From Eximiradius sp. (lineage in GTDB: Bacteria; Bacteroidota; Ignavibacteria; Kapaibacteriales; UBA2268): a stretch of 64,000 bases of DNA. The first letter of the stretch is position 1. Each line of letters begins with the position of its first letter. The notes under the pieces were generated by a model, which was not told the origin of the DNA, ran no database searches, and worked only from the letters and a program-made list of their open reading frames with translations. Of the stretch, positions 8,182-18,093 are shown piece by piece. The position numbers were made by a program, and so were the translations under genes. The stretch is from NCBI GenBank assembly GCA_937127445.1, contig CAKZLY010000018.1, positions 62,001 through 126,000 of the forward strand. The letters are read 5' to 3'.

Positions 8182-8741
8182 TACAACATGCAAAACATAT
8201 CATATTTTTGCTAATAATTTTACTGGCTTCAGGTTGCGCCAGTAGCATCCGCTTTTCAAGCGATCAAACAGGTGAAACTACAAAAAAAAATGAACCTCGT
8301 GCTACTGAAACACTTTCCCGAAGAAGCTCTGATATAGAAACAATTGAACAGAAAAAAGAAGAAAAAATCAGTGCGGATAGGGAAAAAGTTGTAAAAATTG
8401 CTCAAAGTTGGTTGGGGACACCATATGTTTGGGGTGGTAATACTCGCGGAGGTGTTGACTGTTCGGGATTAGTTAAAAATATTTATGAACAGATTGGGAT
8501 TAATCTTCCGAGAACAGCGCAACAGCAATTTGAATTTGCATGTAGGATAAACGATAGAGAATTACGTCCAGGAGATTTGCTATTTTACCGTAAAGGGAAT
8601 AAAATATCTCACGTTGCTATTTATATAGGCAAAGGTGAGATTATTCATTCATCTTCATCTGCAAAAGGAGTAATTAAGCAGTCTTTCAATGATAATTATT
8701 TATCAAGTATCTATGTTGGTGCTGGGCGAGTGTTACATTAA
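8178..8741 (+). CDS. NlpC/P60 family lipoprotein peptidase
   Basis: Predicted peptidoglycan endopeptidase of 187 residues anchored as a lipoprotein. The signal peptide ends in the lipobox LASGC, so the mature protein would start at Cys20. A charged linker follows, then the NlpC/P60 domain (about 70-187), which hydrolyses peptide bonds of muropeptides with a papain-like Cys-His-polar triad. Cys95 (in GVDCSGLV), His145 (in ISHVAIYIG) and His157 are in place. Length and layout match Spr/MepS-type enzymes. The ATG overlaps the stop of the 43-residue membrane protein, and the 3' end overlaps the convergent gene by four bases. Confidence 0.9.
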   Translation: MIQHAKHIIFLLIILLASGCASSIRFSSDQTGETTKKNEPRATETLSRRSSDIETIEQKKEEKISADREKVVKIAQSWLGTPYVWGGNTRGGVDCSGLVKNIYEQIGINLPRTAQQQFEFACRINDRELRPGDLLFYRKGNKISHVAIYIGKGEIIHSSSSAKGVIKQSFNDNYLSSIYVGAGRVLH

Positions 8742-9829
8742 ATTACAACTGTGAAATTTCGCGGTAAAGCTCGTAAAACTCCTTCCTTCAATAAATTTTC
8801 TCCGAATCTGTCGCTGAAAATGGAAAAATGCGAGACTAAACAACTTGATTTTAGTAAAAATTTGTCAAGTTTTTCAATAATATTGTCTTTTTCATTGACA
8901 ATTGACTGAAAAAAGTTGTCTTTTCTTAGATACTCTTCAACTACAAGAGAAAAATAATCAGAAAATGAGTTGATTATTTGCAAAAGATTTGGTTTGATGC
9001 CAATTGCAGGACTATCAGCAAAAACTTCAACTCTCATCATTATGTTTTCATTTGGCTTTCTTGCAAAGAAAAGCAGAACAATCGGCTGAGAATTTGTATT
9101 AGCAAAAATATTGTATTCAGAAATTTTCGATAAGATTTGAAGAAAATCATCTGAATGTGAAAGCTCAGGCAATTCAGTTTTTAAAAAATATACTTTTTGC
9201 AAGCCAAAATTTTCAACATTTTGAGCGAGTTTATTATATAATTCTTTTAAAGGAAGAAATACATCTACAAAGCGTCTAATTAAATCAATATCTTTGCCCA
9301 AAGTTATAGATATAGTAAAAATTGCATTGTAATATGCAGATTTTGAATGTATATTTTCATTAAAATTTAAATTGTCCAGTATATTTGAAAAGTTCAGAAC
9401 TTCTGTTCGAAGTATAGTAGTTTTTTTGACTGATAAAAATTCAATAATTTCAAGGATGCGTTGATTTTCAGGAAGGTTGAGCACTCTCGCGATTTCAGTA
9501 TGAGGACGCAATTTCCCAGAAGAAGAGGTCGAAACTGAATGAACAAGTAAAACAAGCTGAGGCTCTACTTCGGCAACATAGAAAAAAAGTATATCACCAG
9601 TGCGTAATTTACTATGCAGCAACGCGGTAAATGTGCCCATCGGCAATTTGACTTTTGCAATTTCCTTATCTATAATTTCGAGGACAGTCCCCAACACAAC
9701 TTCGCCAACTTTCAGTTTTTGCGTCTCTGTTTTGAGCTGCTGCCGGGAACGCATCGGAACGTAGTAATTACCAGAGCCTCCTCCCTGCCCTGTTCGGTCT
9801 GGTCCACCAATATTTCCAATATCATTCAT
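8738..9829 (-). CDS. Unrecognised protein with a FliK-like N-terminal beta domain
   Basis: Protein of 363 residues with no signal peptide or membrane span. After a Gly-rich start, residues 38-100 follow the pattern Gly-x-Val-x-Gly-x-Val ... Leu-x-x-Gly-Asp-x-Leu-x-Phe-x-Val ... Leu-x-Leu, which resembles the domain seen in flagellar hook-length control (FliK-like) proteins of several phyla. The rest is mostly alpha/beta, with a late segment similar in pattern to a FliK-type C-terminal domain (MMRVEVFADSPAIGI region). That assignment is tentative; I cannot confirm it. The ATG at 9829 overlaps the pheS stop (TAATG), so it is translated behind pheS. The nearby flagellins make a flagellar role plausible. 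Confidence 0.45.
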   Translation of the reverse strand: MNDIGNIGGPDRTGQGGGSGNYYVPMRSRQQLKTETQKLKVGEVVLGTVLEIIDKEIAKVKLPMGTFTALLHSKLRTGDILFFYVAEVEPQLVLLVHSVSTSSSGKLRPHTEIARVLNLPENQRILEIIEFLSVKKTTILRTEVLNFSNILDNLNFNENIHSKSAYYNAIFTISITLGKDIDLIRRFVDVFLPLKELYNKLAQNVENFGLQKVYFLKTELPELSHSDDFLQILSKISEYNIFANTNSQPIVLLFFARKPNENIMMRVEVFADSPAIGIKPNLLQIINSFSDYFSLVVEEYLRKDNFFQSIVNEKDNIIEKLDKFLLKSSCLVSHFSIFSDRFGENLLKEGVLRALPRNFTVVI

Positions 9830-10845
9830 TAAAATTGTTTTAGAAACTTGTAATTATTTTCATATAACAGTCTTATGTCATCAATACCAACTCGGAGCAT
9901 CGTAACTCGTTCAATCCCAAAACCGAAAGCATAGCCTGAATATTCTTCCGGGTCTATACCACAATTACGCAGGACGTTTGGATGCACCATACCGCAGCCG
10001 ACCACTTCGAGCCAACCTGAATGCTTGCAAACACGGCAACCTTTCCCACCACAAAGGTAACAAGTAATGTCCATTTCGGCGCTTGGTTCGGTGAATGGGA
10101 AAAATGAAGGGCGGAAGCGAAACTTTATATCACTGCCATACATTTTTTTTGCAAACACCATCATTGTTGCTTTGAGCTCTGCAAAATTAACATTTTTGTC
10201 GATATACAAACCTTCAATTTGATGGAATTCGGCAAGTGATCGCGCTGAAATGGCTTCGTTGCGATAAACTCTACCTGGCATAATAGTTCTAATCGGTGGC
10301 TTCTGCGATTGCATCACCCGGATTTGAACGGGAGAAGTATGTGTTCGCAACAATATATTTTGTTGGTCAGATTTAATAAAAAATGTATCCTGCATATCGC
10401 GAGCGGGGTGGTCAGGCTGGAAGTTCAGGGCATCGAAATTATGGTATTCGTCCTCGATATCTGGTCCTATAGCAACAGAAAAGCCCATACCGACAAAGAT
10501 TTCCACCATTTTATCCAAAGTTTGATAAATTGGGTGGTAAGTGCCTTTTGGATGACGTCTTCCCGGTAATGTAAGATCAATGGTAGGTCTTGTAATTTCT
10601 TGTTCATCAAACTTTTCTTTAAGCAGACGGAATTTATCTTCAACTTCTTTTTTACATAGATTTAGTTCTTTGCCAATTGATGGTTTTTCGGCAGGTGAAA
10701 TAGTTTTCATTTTGTCGAAGAGAGCTTGTAATGGACCTTTTTTTACTAAATAATCAAGACGAAATTGTTCAAGTTCTTTAGAATTATTGATATCATCGAG
10801 CTTTGCCAGCATCTCTTGTTTTAATTTAATTATTTCGTCGAACAT
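9829..10845 (-). CDS. pheS: Phenylalanine-tRNA ligase alpha subunit
   Basis: Catalytic subunit of PheRS, which charges tRNA-Phe as an alpha2beta2 tetramer in the cytoplasm. 338 residues, the normal length. The N-terminal coiled coil (about 1-85) contacts tRNA. The class II catalytic domain follows, with the motif 2 region around [10 protein letters not shown] and motif 3 in [12 protein letters not shown] near the end. The Cys-rich segment ([17 protein letters not shown]) is a Zn-binding-like insertion seen in some PheS proteins. pheT is not adjacent and must lie elsewhere. The gene is divergent from arsC and is followed, with a one-base overlap, by the FliK-like gene. Confidence 0.96.
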   Translation of the reverse strand: MFDEIIKLKQEMLAKLDDINNSKELEQFRLDYLVKKGPLQALFDKMKTISPAEKPSIGKELNLCKKEVEDKFRLLKEKFDEQEITRPTIDLTLPGRRHPKGTYHPIYQTLDKMVEIFVGMGFSVAIGPDIEDEYHNFDALNFQPDHPARDMQDTFFIKSDQQNILLRTHTSPVQIRVMQSQKPPIRTIMPGRVYRNEAISARSLAEFHQIEGLYIDKNVNFAELKATMMVFAKKMYGSDIKFRFRPSFFPFTEPSAEMDITCYLCGGKGCRVCKHSGWLEVVGCGMVHPNVLRNCGIDPEEYSGYAFGFGIERVTMLRVGIDDIRLLYENNYKFLKQF

Positions 10846-10982
10846 AAAACAACCTAAATTAATTATTTACAAAGCTGTAATTTATTAAAATAAAATTAAG
10901 TTTCAAACAAACTTTTGTTTTATACAATTTGTAAAAATATAAACGTTATTTAATTTTGTTTGTTGCAGTTTTCTAATTATTT

Positions 10983-11402
10983 ATGAAAATTCTTATTCTT
11001 TGCACTGGAAATTCCTGCCGAAGCCAAATGGCAGAAGGATATCTAAAGCATCTTGATAGTTCGTGGGAGGTTTATTCAGCTGGCACTCGTCCGGCAAATG
11101 AAGTAAATCCAAATGCTGTAAAAGTTATGCAAGAAATAGGGATTGATATAAGTTCGCAATTTCCAAAGTTTGCTGATAGTTATATCAATGAGGCGTTTGA
11201 TTACGTTATTACTGTTTGCGACAATGCAAAAGATACTTGTCCTGTATTCACAGGTAAAGTAATGCATCGTCTCCACATTCCATTTGACGATCCTGCTGAT
11301 GCAGTCGGAACGGAAGAAGAAGTGCTCGCTGTATATCGTCGTGTACGAGATGAAATTACAAAGGAATTTTTGAAGTTTTATAATTCATTAAAGAATTCGT
11401 AG
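10983..11402 (+). CDS. arsC: Arsenate reductase, low-molecular-weight phosphatase type
   Basis: Reduces arsenate to arsenite, using thioredoxin in the Staphylococcus pI258 type. 139 residues, the family length. The P-loop Cys7-x5-Arg13 (CTGNSCRS) binds the oxyanion, and the redox Cys pair lies in [13 protein letters not shown]. The acidic DPAD segment corresponds to the general acid loop. No arsR, arsB or acr3 is next to it, so the gene is an isolated detoxification gene or a related phosphatase. It is transcribed alone and converges on the S9 peptidase, sharing a bidirectional terminator. Confidence 0.88.
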   Translation: MKILILCTGNSCRSQMAEGYLKHLDSSWEVYSAGTRPANEVNPNAVKVMQEIGIDISSQFPKFADSYINEAFDYVITVCDNAKDTCPVFTGKVMHRLHIPFDDPADAVGTEEEVLAVYRRVRDEITKEFLKFYNSLKNS

Positions 11403-11505
11403 AAAGCAAAAAATTCTGGCAAGATGATTTTCATCCTACGGGTTCCTACTTTGCAGATAATTATCCATCAGTTCATTAGTTTATCTATCTCAGTTTTATA
11501 TGTTA

Positions 11506-11534
11506 AAAGGCTGCCCTTGAATAGGGCAGCCTTT
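11506..11534. terminator. Bidirectional terminator between arsC and the S9 peptidase
   Basis: Perfect 11-base-pair stem (AAAGGCTGCCC at 11506-11516 with its complement at 11524-11534) and a 7-base loop. T-rich flanks on both strands fit termination of both convergent genes. Confidence 0.85.
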
Positions 11535-11554
11535 ATATTTGATCAAACTAATTA

Positions 11555-13645
11555 TTAGTTATTATTTTTTGTGTATTTATCCAAGAATTTAATTACTTTA
11601 TCTTGCCAAATGATGTATTCTTGTGGACGTGAGATAAAGTGAGTTTCATTTGGGAAAACAATTAATTCAGCTGGGATATTTTGACCGCGAGCAGCAGTGA
11701 AGGCTTCAAGTCCCTGAGTGTAAGGAACACGGAAGTCATTCATTCCAACCGAAATAAGAATTGGGGTGTCCCAGTTTTGAACATAATTGTGCGGTGAGTT
11801 TTTCTCCATATTCTCGCGATGTTGTTTTATCCAGTACGGACCACCAAATTCCCAATTTGGGAAGAATAACTCTTCGGTAGAACCATACTTACTAATAACA
11901 TCGAAAACGCCATTATGTGCAACAAAGGCGGAGAAACGACCTTTGTGATTGCCAGCAAGCCAATAGGCGGCATATCCACCTGCACTTGCACCAATTGCTG
12001 ATTTACCCTTGGGAAGCACAAATGGTTCTTTACTGAATTGGTCGGTAGCAGCAAGCAAATCGTTCATTGCCATTCCACCCCAATCTTTGCTAATTGCATC
12101 ATTCCAAGCTTGTCCGAAGCCAGGAACTCCACGACGATTAGCTGCGAGCACAATATACCCATTCGCAGCATAAATTCCGAAATTCCAGCGATAATGATAA
12201 TTTTGGCTAATCATGCTTTGAGGTCCACCCTGGCAATATGTAATAACTGGATATTGTTTTGTTGGATCGAAATCAGGTGGGTAAATAATCCAGGCATGAA
12301 TTTTTTTGCCATCTAGGGCAGTAAACCAACGTGCTTCAAATTTAACTGGATTAATATATTTAAGTCTTTCGTCATTAAATTTAGTAAGTTTTAATTCTTC
12401 GCCTGTCGTTAAGTCAAGGCGGTAAAAATCGAGTGGATTGTTGAAATTAGTCTTACCCACAACCAAATATTTGCTATCTGGTGTTATTGCAAGTCCATGT
12501 CCGTAGTCCCACTGTCCGCGAGCAATTCTTTTATTGGACTTAGCTTGAATGTCGAACTCGAACAGGCTTACAACACCTGAGTCAGTAGCAGTTGCATAAA
12601 TTTTCTTGCTATCGGGGGACCAGACAAATTCTTCAATCCATTGGTCGAAACCATTAGTAAGTTCAAAAGTTGACTTTTCTTGTCTATTATAGAGCATAAG
12701 GCGAACTCTATCGGATTCGAAGCCATTGCGTTCCTGACTTAGAAATGCAATCCAATTGCCATCAGGCGAAAAAGAAGGATGTTTATCATAGCCAGGTAAA
12801 CTTTCTGTAATATTTTCACGAACATAATTGATGTTTTTACCATTAGATTCTATTTTTACAAGGAAAATATCTGAATTAGTATTCCAAACAAAATCGTTGT
12901 TGATGCGAGCAGTATAGGCGATAATTTTACCATCAGGCGACCATCCCAGTTCTTCGCTCCCACCAAAAGGTGCAAGTGGAGTATCAACAGTATCGTTTTT
13001 CATTAAATCAACTGGTTCGAAGCTGCCATCGGCAGGAACTACAAAAAGATGGCTTAATTTATCATCAACCCATTCATCCCAATGTCGGACAGGCAAATCA
13101 GTAAAATAAAGCATATTTGCTTTTGGGTATTCCGGATATTCGTCATTAATTGTTTGAAGCATTTTTACTTCAGAAGTAAAGGAAATATATTTCCCGTCTG
13201 GCGACCAAAGAATATTCGACACACCTTCAGACAAATTTGTGAGCCGCTTAGGGTTGCCTTTTGGAAAGTCCTGAATATACACTTGAAACGAACCAGATTT
13301 GTTAGAGAGATAAGCTATTTTCTTACCATCAGGCGAAAAAATCGGAGACATTTCATTGGCACCATCTGAAGTAATTTGCAAGTTTTTGTTTCCGTCAATA
13401 GAAGTAGCCCAAATATCGCGAGTTAGTTTGTTATCTTTGATTGACGGAGTGGCAACTGTATAGATAATCCAACTACCATCAGGGGAAAGCTGCATTTCTG
13501 ATAGTCTTTTCATCGAGTAAAGGTCGTTAGTTGTGAGGTTGTGAGGTGTACGGTTGATATTATCTTCTTGTGAGGTCTTTTGGCTTTCTTTAGAACAGCC
13601 AAAAACAAAAAATGCAGTGAGCATCAAAAGAAATAACTTTTTCAT
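11555..13645 (-). CDS. S9 family prolyl-oligopeptidase-type lipoprotein peptidase
   Basis: Serine peptidase of 696 residues of the dipeptidyl/acylaminoacyl peptidase type, likely degrading short peptides in the periplasm. Lipoprotein signal peptide with lipobox ending at Cys17 (FVFGC). Residues about 45-400 form a beta-propeller with repeated WD40-like PD40 units (variants of FSPDGKKIAYLSN). The alpha/beta-hydrolase domain (about 430-690) carries Ser554 in GASAGGY, Asp637 in GMNDFRVP and His669 in NETHFISRP. All three triad residues are present. It stands alone between the arsC terminator and the gene of the hydrogenase-like chemoreceptor. Confidence 0.92.
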   Translation of the reverse strand: MKKLFLLMLTAFFVFGCSKESQKTSQEDNINRTPHNLTTNDLYSMKRLSEMQLSPDGSWIIYTVATPSIKDNKLTRDIWATSIDGNKNLQITSDGANEMSPIFSPDGKKIAYLSNKSGSFQVYIQDFPKGNPKRLTNLSEGVSNILWSPDGKYISFTSEVKMLQTINDEYPEYPKANMLYFTDLPVRHWDEWVDDKLSHLFVVPADGSFEPVDLMKNDTVDTPLAPFGGSEELGWSPDGKIIAYTARINNDFVWNTNSDIFLVKIESNGKNINYVRENITESLPGYDKHPSFSPDGNWIAFLSQERNGFESDRVRLMLYNRQEKSTFELTNGFDQWIEEFVWSPDSKKIYATATDSGVVSLFEFDIQAKSNKRIARGQWDYGHGLAITPDSKYLVVGKTNFNNPLDFYRLDLTTGEELKLTKFNDERLKYINPVKFEARWFTALDGKKIHAWIIYPPDFDPTKQYPVITYCQGGPQSMISQNYHYRWNFGIYAANGYIVLAANRRGVPGFGQAWNDAISKDWGGMAMNDLLAATDQFSKEPFVLPKGKSAIGASAGGYAAYWLAGNHKGRFSAFVAHNGVFDVISKYGSTEELFFPNWEFGGPYWIKQHRENMEKNSPHNYVQNWDTPILISVGMNDFRVPYTQGLEAFTAARGQNIPAELIVFPNETHFISRPQEYIIWQDKVIKFLDKYTKNNN

Positions 13646-13734
13646 TTTTCACCCAGTAATAGTAACAAAAAAATAAAAATAATAAAAAAAAGACAAATTA
13701 TTGACAAAATGGAAATAAAAATGGAAAAGTAAAT

Positions 13735-13766
13735 AAAAATGCCCATCCAAAAAATATTGGATGGGC
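13735..13766 (-). terminator. Terminator of the hydrogenase-like chemoreceptor gene
   Basis: A perfect 10-base-pair stem (13766-13757 with 13750-13741, GCCCATCCAA arm) and a 6-base loop, followed on the minus strand by ATTTTTATTT. Confidence 0.8.
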
Positions 13767-13786
13767 AATAAAAAAATAAATAAGAA

Positions 13787-16051
13787 TTAATGATACCCAG
13801 AAAATCGGGCAACTTCGAAAGAAAGACGTTCAGAGGCTGCTCTAATTTTATTAGCTATTTCGTTATTTTCGAATGTGATTTTTTCTATTCCGTTGAAGAC
13901 TGTAAGGACCTCATTTAGAGAAGTAACTTTGAAAGAAACTTCTTGATTAATACTATCTGCCATAGAAGAAAGGTGTTTGGTGTTTTCAAAAATATTATTA
14001 GCAAATTCGCTTTGTTCTTTAGAAATTTTTGCGATAGTTTCAATCATATTTTGGATGTCAGCGAAACTGTTCAGAATATGATTTAAGCTTTGAGAAGCTT
14101 CGGAAGCAAGTTTTTGGCCTTCTTTAGCAACAGAGGCACCTTTATTGACAGAGTTAACAGCATTAGCGATATTAAGTTTGATCTCGTTGATAATATTTGT
14201 GATATTTTTTGTGAGTGCGTCAGTTCTGTCTGAAAGGACTTTCACTTCGTCTGCCACGACGGCAAATCCACGTCCGTGAACTCCAGCGCGAGCAGCTTCG
14301 ATAGCCGCATTCAAAGCAAGTAAATTAGTTTGCTTAGCAACACCTTTGATTTCAGCCAACATTTTATCAATAGATTCAGTTTGAGTTTCTACTAAGCTTA
14401 TTTCTTGAATAATATTGTTCATTTGCTCGTTCATATCCATAACTTTTGTGATAACTTTTTCTACGCTTTGTGAGCTTTCGCGAGCATTGTTCGTATCAGC
14501 AATTACTTTACGAGAAATGTCTTCTGAATTGCGAACAATTGAGTTAACCCCATCGTTTATCATCTGCATTGAACCAATTGTATCGTCAATATATTCAGTT
14601 TGTTGGGCAATATTATTTTTTATAATTTCGAGAGATTTATAAAATTCTTGCATAGAAGCCGAGAGTTCTTCAATGCTTGCAAGCTGAGTTTCCGAAGATC
14701 TAATCATTTTTTCGAAATTCACTTGAAGTTCCTGTTGGATAATATTTGCCACTCGCATAAGTAAGGTAAATCTAAAATGATGACAATTTTCGGGTTTATT
14801 CAGTCCGTTAAAGATTGCTTTTGCCATTTGCTCACAAGAGAGATAGCCACAAGCAGAGCAGTTTAGATGGTCTTTTTCGTCGTGTTTTTCCATTATATGA
14901 TATATTTTATCTAAATCTTTTTTAGATGGATTTTTGACTTTATAATTATCAGATAAATTGATATAAAAACGATCATAAAGATTTTTCTTCCAATAGCGAT
15001 TTACTTCATCCTGTATTGATTTAGCATCAGGCAATTCTGTTGAGCGTTTTTTATATAATTCGACCATTTTTCTATTTCTCTGCTCGATTAAAAACTCTAT
15101 TTCATCAGGCGATTTATGTTGATTTAATGTTCCTGGACCACCATTACAACCCATTTCACAATTCAAACAATCAATTAATAATGGTGCATAACCTTTTTCA
15201 ATATTTTGATATAAATGATCCAAATAGTGATAAATGATTTCAACACCTTCAATTTTACGGGAAACGTTAATAATATCAGGAACTTCGCGCATAGCGGTCC
15301 GCATAAGTCCACCGGGAGAAGAAAATAGCACAGCTCTTTCAGCAGGAGGATTATCATAATCAATAGCTGGAAATAAGTTGAGTGAAATATCGTGTTGTTT
15401 GAGATATTTATCAATTGATTTATACGTTACATTGAAATCACCAAGCCCTGTTTCATCGAACTCACGACGTTTGGCAAAACAAGGTGAAATTACTACAACT
15501 TTGTGATTTCTATATTGCGGATAATATTCTTTTATCATTTTGATAGTATGGAGCATAGGACTATCAGCTGGTGCAAGATATTTGAGCAACTCTAAACGGT
15601 AAATCTCGATATAGGTAACAATTGCAGGACAAGGCTGTGCAATAATTGCTTTTGGATTATTCTCTTTAAGGTGTTCAAGGTATGACTTAATCGTTAGTTC
15701 AGCACCGAAGGAAACATCAAAAATTGCTTGAACTCCAAGCGATTTCAGCCAACCATTTAGATTAAGATACATTTCTGGGAAGTTGGCAGCAATAGCAGGA
15801 GCGGCAATTGCAACAACGTCTTTGTTAAACTGCAAATAATTAAGAAAGGCATCGAAATCATCAATACCAATTCTTGCATCGTGTGTACATGCCTTGATAC
15901 AATTGCCACAGGCAATACACAAATTAGGATTGATTTTTACATAATTTCCTGTCGCGTCATTGCAAAACTTTGATGGACAAACAAGAATACACATATGACA
16001 ATTGACACATTTGTCAGAGTCGACAGTTACAACTTGTTTAAGTTCTCTCAT
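13787..16051 (-). CDS. Soluble chemoreceptor with an [FeFe]-hydrogenase-like sensor domain
   Basis: A 754-residue fusion. Two [4Fe-4S] ferredoxin motifs lie at the start (Cys15/18/21/25 and Cys45/48/51/55, each CxxCxxCxxxC). Residues about 75-340 are an iron-only hydrogenase large-subunit-like domain; Cys141, Cys191, Cys298 and Cys302 correspond to the four cysteines that hold the H-cluster. The usual second Cys of the TSCCP motif, the proton shuttle, is Pro140 here. A further Fe-S domain ([13 protein letters not shown], like PF04060) leads into a methyl-accepting chemotaxis signalling domain (about 450-754) with the canonical tip around [12 protein letters not shown] and [12 protein letters not shown]. 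No membrane segment is present. Group C hydrogenases are known as putative H2 or redox sensors; coupling to an MCP output suggests H2 or redox taxis through CheA. It is transcribed alone, with its own terminator. Confidence 0.85.
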   Translation of the reverse strand: MRELKQVVTVDSDKCVNCHMCILVCPSKFCNDATGNYVKINPNLCIACGNCIKACTHDARIGIDDFDAFLNYLQFNKDVVAIAAPAIAANFPEMYLNLNGWLKSLGVQAIFDVSFGAELTIKSYLEHLKENNPKAIIAQPCPAIVTYIEIYRLELLKYLAPADSPMLHTIKMIKEYYPQYRNHKVVVISPCFAKRREFDETGLGDFNVTYKSIDKYLKQHDISLNLFPAIDYDNPPAERAVLFSSPGGLMRTAMREVPDIINVSRKIEGVEIIYHYLDHLYQNIEKGYAPLLIDCLNCEMGCNGGPGTLNQHKSPDEIEFLIEQRNRKMVELYKKRSTELPDAKSIQDEVNRYWKKNLYDRFYINLSDNYKVKNPSKKDLDKIYHIMEKHDEKDHLNCSACGYLSCEQMAKAIFNGLNKPENCHHFRFTLLMRVANIIQQELQVNFEKMIRSSETQLASIEELSASMQEFYKSLEIIKNNIAQQTEYIDDTIGSMQMINDGVNSIVRNSEDISRKVIADTNNARESSQSVEKVITKVMDMNEQMNNIIQEISLVETQTESIDKMLAEIKGVAKQTNLLALNAAIEAARAGVHGRGFAVVADEVKVLSDRTDALTKNITNIINEIKLNIANAVNSVNKGASVAKEGQKLASEASQSLNHILNSFADIQNMIETIAKISKEQSEFANNIFENTKHLSSMADSINQEVSFKVTSLNEVLTVFNGIEKITFENNEIANKIRAASERLSFEVARFSGYH

Positions 16052-16380
16052 AAATTATTCTCTATATGTAAGACATAAAAAATATATACTTAAAATAAAA
16101 TATCGTTCATTTTTAATAATAATTTACATAAATTTAACAAAAAGTGATTGCTAAACATAGCGTTAACATATTAACAACATAATTGCTATTTTTATTAAAT
16201 AATTACAAAAATATTCTTTTCAATTAAGTAGCAATGAAAACCTTGTTATGCTCATCATTTTATAACGAAGACAGTTTAAAATCGAATTAAAATTTATTAA
16301 AAATTTCGAAGTAATTAAAAATATGTGAAAAAAGAATAATATAAATTTAATATTCAATTAATCTAAATTGATAAAATGGA
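16052..16380. other. Long AT-rich intergenic region
   Basis: No gene is supported here. It lies between the end of rho and the start of the chemoreceptor gene, both on the minus strand, and should hold the chemoreceptor promoter. The only candidate seen is minus-strand TATTTTTG (16213-16206) with TTG 18 bases upstream (16234-16232), slightly short of the Bacteroidota spacing. Confidence 0.4.
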
Positions 16381-16424
16381 TAAAAAAAAAAGCGAGATCG
16401 TCTTATTAGCAGAGACAACCTCGC
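16381..16424 (-). terminator. Strong intrinsic terminator downstream of rho
   Basis: On the minus strand an 11-base-pair stem (16424-16414 with 16402-16392, two G-U pairs, GCGAG base) with an 11-base loop is followed by ten U. It ends the rho transcript without need of Rho. Confidence 0.9.
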
Positions 16425-16445
16425 AGAATAAATAAGCACAAACCA

Positions 16446-17768
16446 TTAGCTATTCATAGAATTCAAAAATTCTCGGTTAGTTTTACGAGTTCTCAATCTA
16501 TCGAGAAGGAACTCCATAGCCTCGACAGGTGTAAGTTCGCTCAGAACTTTTCTCAAAATCCAAATTCTGTTTAGTTCGTCGGGTTCGAGAAGCAATTCTT
16601 CGCGACGAGTACCCGAGCGGTTGACGTCAATTGCTGGGAATATACGGCGGTCAGCAAGGCGTCTATCGAGCACAATTTCCATATTACCAGTGCCTTTGAA
16701 TTCTTCGAAGATAACTTCGTCCATACGGCTGCCAGTTTCAATGAGAGCAGTAGCAATAATAGTAAGCGAGCCGCCTTCTTCGACATTACGAGCAGCACCG
16801 AAGAATCGCTTAGGTTTATGGAGAGCATTAGCATCAACGCCACCTGAAAGAATTTTTCCGGAATGTGGCACAACTGTATTGTTAGCACGAGCCAGGCGAG
16901 TAATCGAGTCAAGCAAAATGACAACATCTTGTTTAGCTTCTACAAGACGTTTTGCTTTTTCGAGCACCATATCAGCAACTTGAACGTGGCGATCAGGTGG
17001 TTCGTCGAAAGTAGAGGCAACCACTTCAGCTTTTACAGAGCGTTCCATATCAGTAACTTCTTCTGGGCGCTCGTCAATGAGTAGAACTATTAATTTAACT
17101 TCAGGATGATTTGTTGTAATGCTATTAGCTATCTGTTGCAATAAAATAGTTTTACCAGATTTTGGAGGAGATACAATAAGCCCGCGTTGACCTTTGCCAA
17201 TTGGACATAGCAGGTCGACAACACGCATAGAATATTCATTAGGTTGGCGTTCGAGCTTTATTCTGCTATTTGCATAAAGCGGAGTAAGATTATCAAAAAT
17301 TGTTCTTTCGCGAATATTTTCAGGGGGAAGATAGTTAATCGTTTCAACTTTCAGCAAAGCGAAAAAACGTTCCTGGTCTTTTGGGGCACGCACTTGACCA
17401 CGGATTGTGTCCCCAGTTCGCAAATAAAATTTTTTAATTTGTGATGGTGAAACGTAGATGTCATCAGGTGAAGGCAAATAATTATAGCCAGGGGAACGCA
17501 GGAATCCATAGCCATCAGGCATAACTTCGAGAACACCTTCGCTAGTGATTGCTCCATCAGCCTGGGTATCTTTTACCTGTACTGTTGCCTGTGCCTCGAT
17601 AATTTTTAAGATGAGTTCCTGTTTTGTGAGGTCGCTGAAATTAGTAATACCCAGGTTTTTAGCAATATTAGTAAGTTCAGCGATACGTTTGGATTTTAAT
17701 TCATTTACGTCAATAGAGCTTTTATTTTCAGCTCCATTTGCTTCGTTGTTTTGATGATTAGAAGCCAT
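16446..17768 (-). CDS. rho: Transcription termination factor Rho
   Basis: Hexameric RNA-dependent ATPase that terminates transcription. 440 residues. The N-terminal Rho_N/SAP-like helices (about 22-62) are followed by the cold-shock-type RNA-binding domain (about 75-150, [14 protein letters not shown]) and the RecA-type ATPase domain with P-loop SPPKSGKT, Walker [13 protein letters not shown] and the Arg finger region near DRRLADRR. The length is close to that of E. coli Rho; it lacks the long N-terminal insertion found in many Bacteroidetes. It has its own intrinsic terminator. The upstream xseA-xseB genes are on the same strand, 110 bases away. Confidence 0.97.
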   Translation of the reverse strand: MASNHQNNEANGAENKSSIDVNELKSKRIAELTNIAKNLGITNFSDLTKQELILKIIEAQATVQVKDTQADGAITSEGVLEVMPDGYGFLRSPGYNYLPSPDDIYVSPSQIKKFYLRTGDTIRGQVRAPKDQERFFALLKVETINYLPPENIRERTIFDNLTPLYANSRIKLERQPNEYSMRVVDLLCPIGKGQRGLIVSPPKSGKTILLQQIANSITTNHPEVKLIVLLIDERPEEVTDMERSVKAEVVASTFDEPPDRHVQVADMVLEKAKRLVEAKQDVVILLDSITRLARANNTVVPHSGKILSGGVDANALHKPKRFFGAARNVEEGGSLTIIATALIETGSRMDEVIFEEFKGTGNMEIVLDRRLADRRIFPAIDVNRSGTRREELLLEPDELNRIWILRKVLSELTPVEAMEFLLDRLRTRKTNREFLNSMNS

Positions 17769-17878
17769 AAAAACCTTAGAATATATTTAGACAAATTAGA
17801 TAACACGGACAGAACAAGAAAAGTAACTAATTGAATAGTTTAATTTAATCAAAAAAATAATATAAATCAAAATAATAA

Positions 17879-18082
17879 TTATTCATTTTGTTCAAAATCT
17901 TTGGAAATTGTTTCGATTTTCATAGTTGCTTCGTCCAGAAACTGTCTGCATTCATTTGCAAGTTTAATACCTTCCTCGTATAGTTCAATCAACTCATTCA
18001 TCGGGAGAGTGCCTTCCTCCAGTAATTGAGAAATTTTTTGTAATCTTTGGATATTGCTTTCAAAATTTATCTTTTTTTTCAT
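17879..18082 (-). CDS. xseB: Exodeoxyribonuclease VII small subunit
   Basis: Small helical subunit of 67 residues that binds the large subunit XseA in exonuclease VII, which degrades single-stranded DNA from both ends. The family pattern is clear: FESNIQRLQKISQLLEEG, then LPMNELIELYEEGIKLANEC. It begins 11 bases after xseA ends and is translated from the same mRNA. Family length is 60-80 residues, so it is intact. Confidence 0.93.
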   Translation of the reverse strand: MKKKINFESNIQRLQKISQLLEEGTLPMNELIELYEEGIKLANECRQFLDEATMKIETISKDFEQNE

Positions 18083-18093
18083 AGACTACCCTT

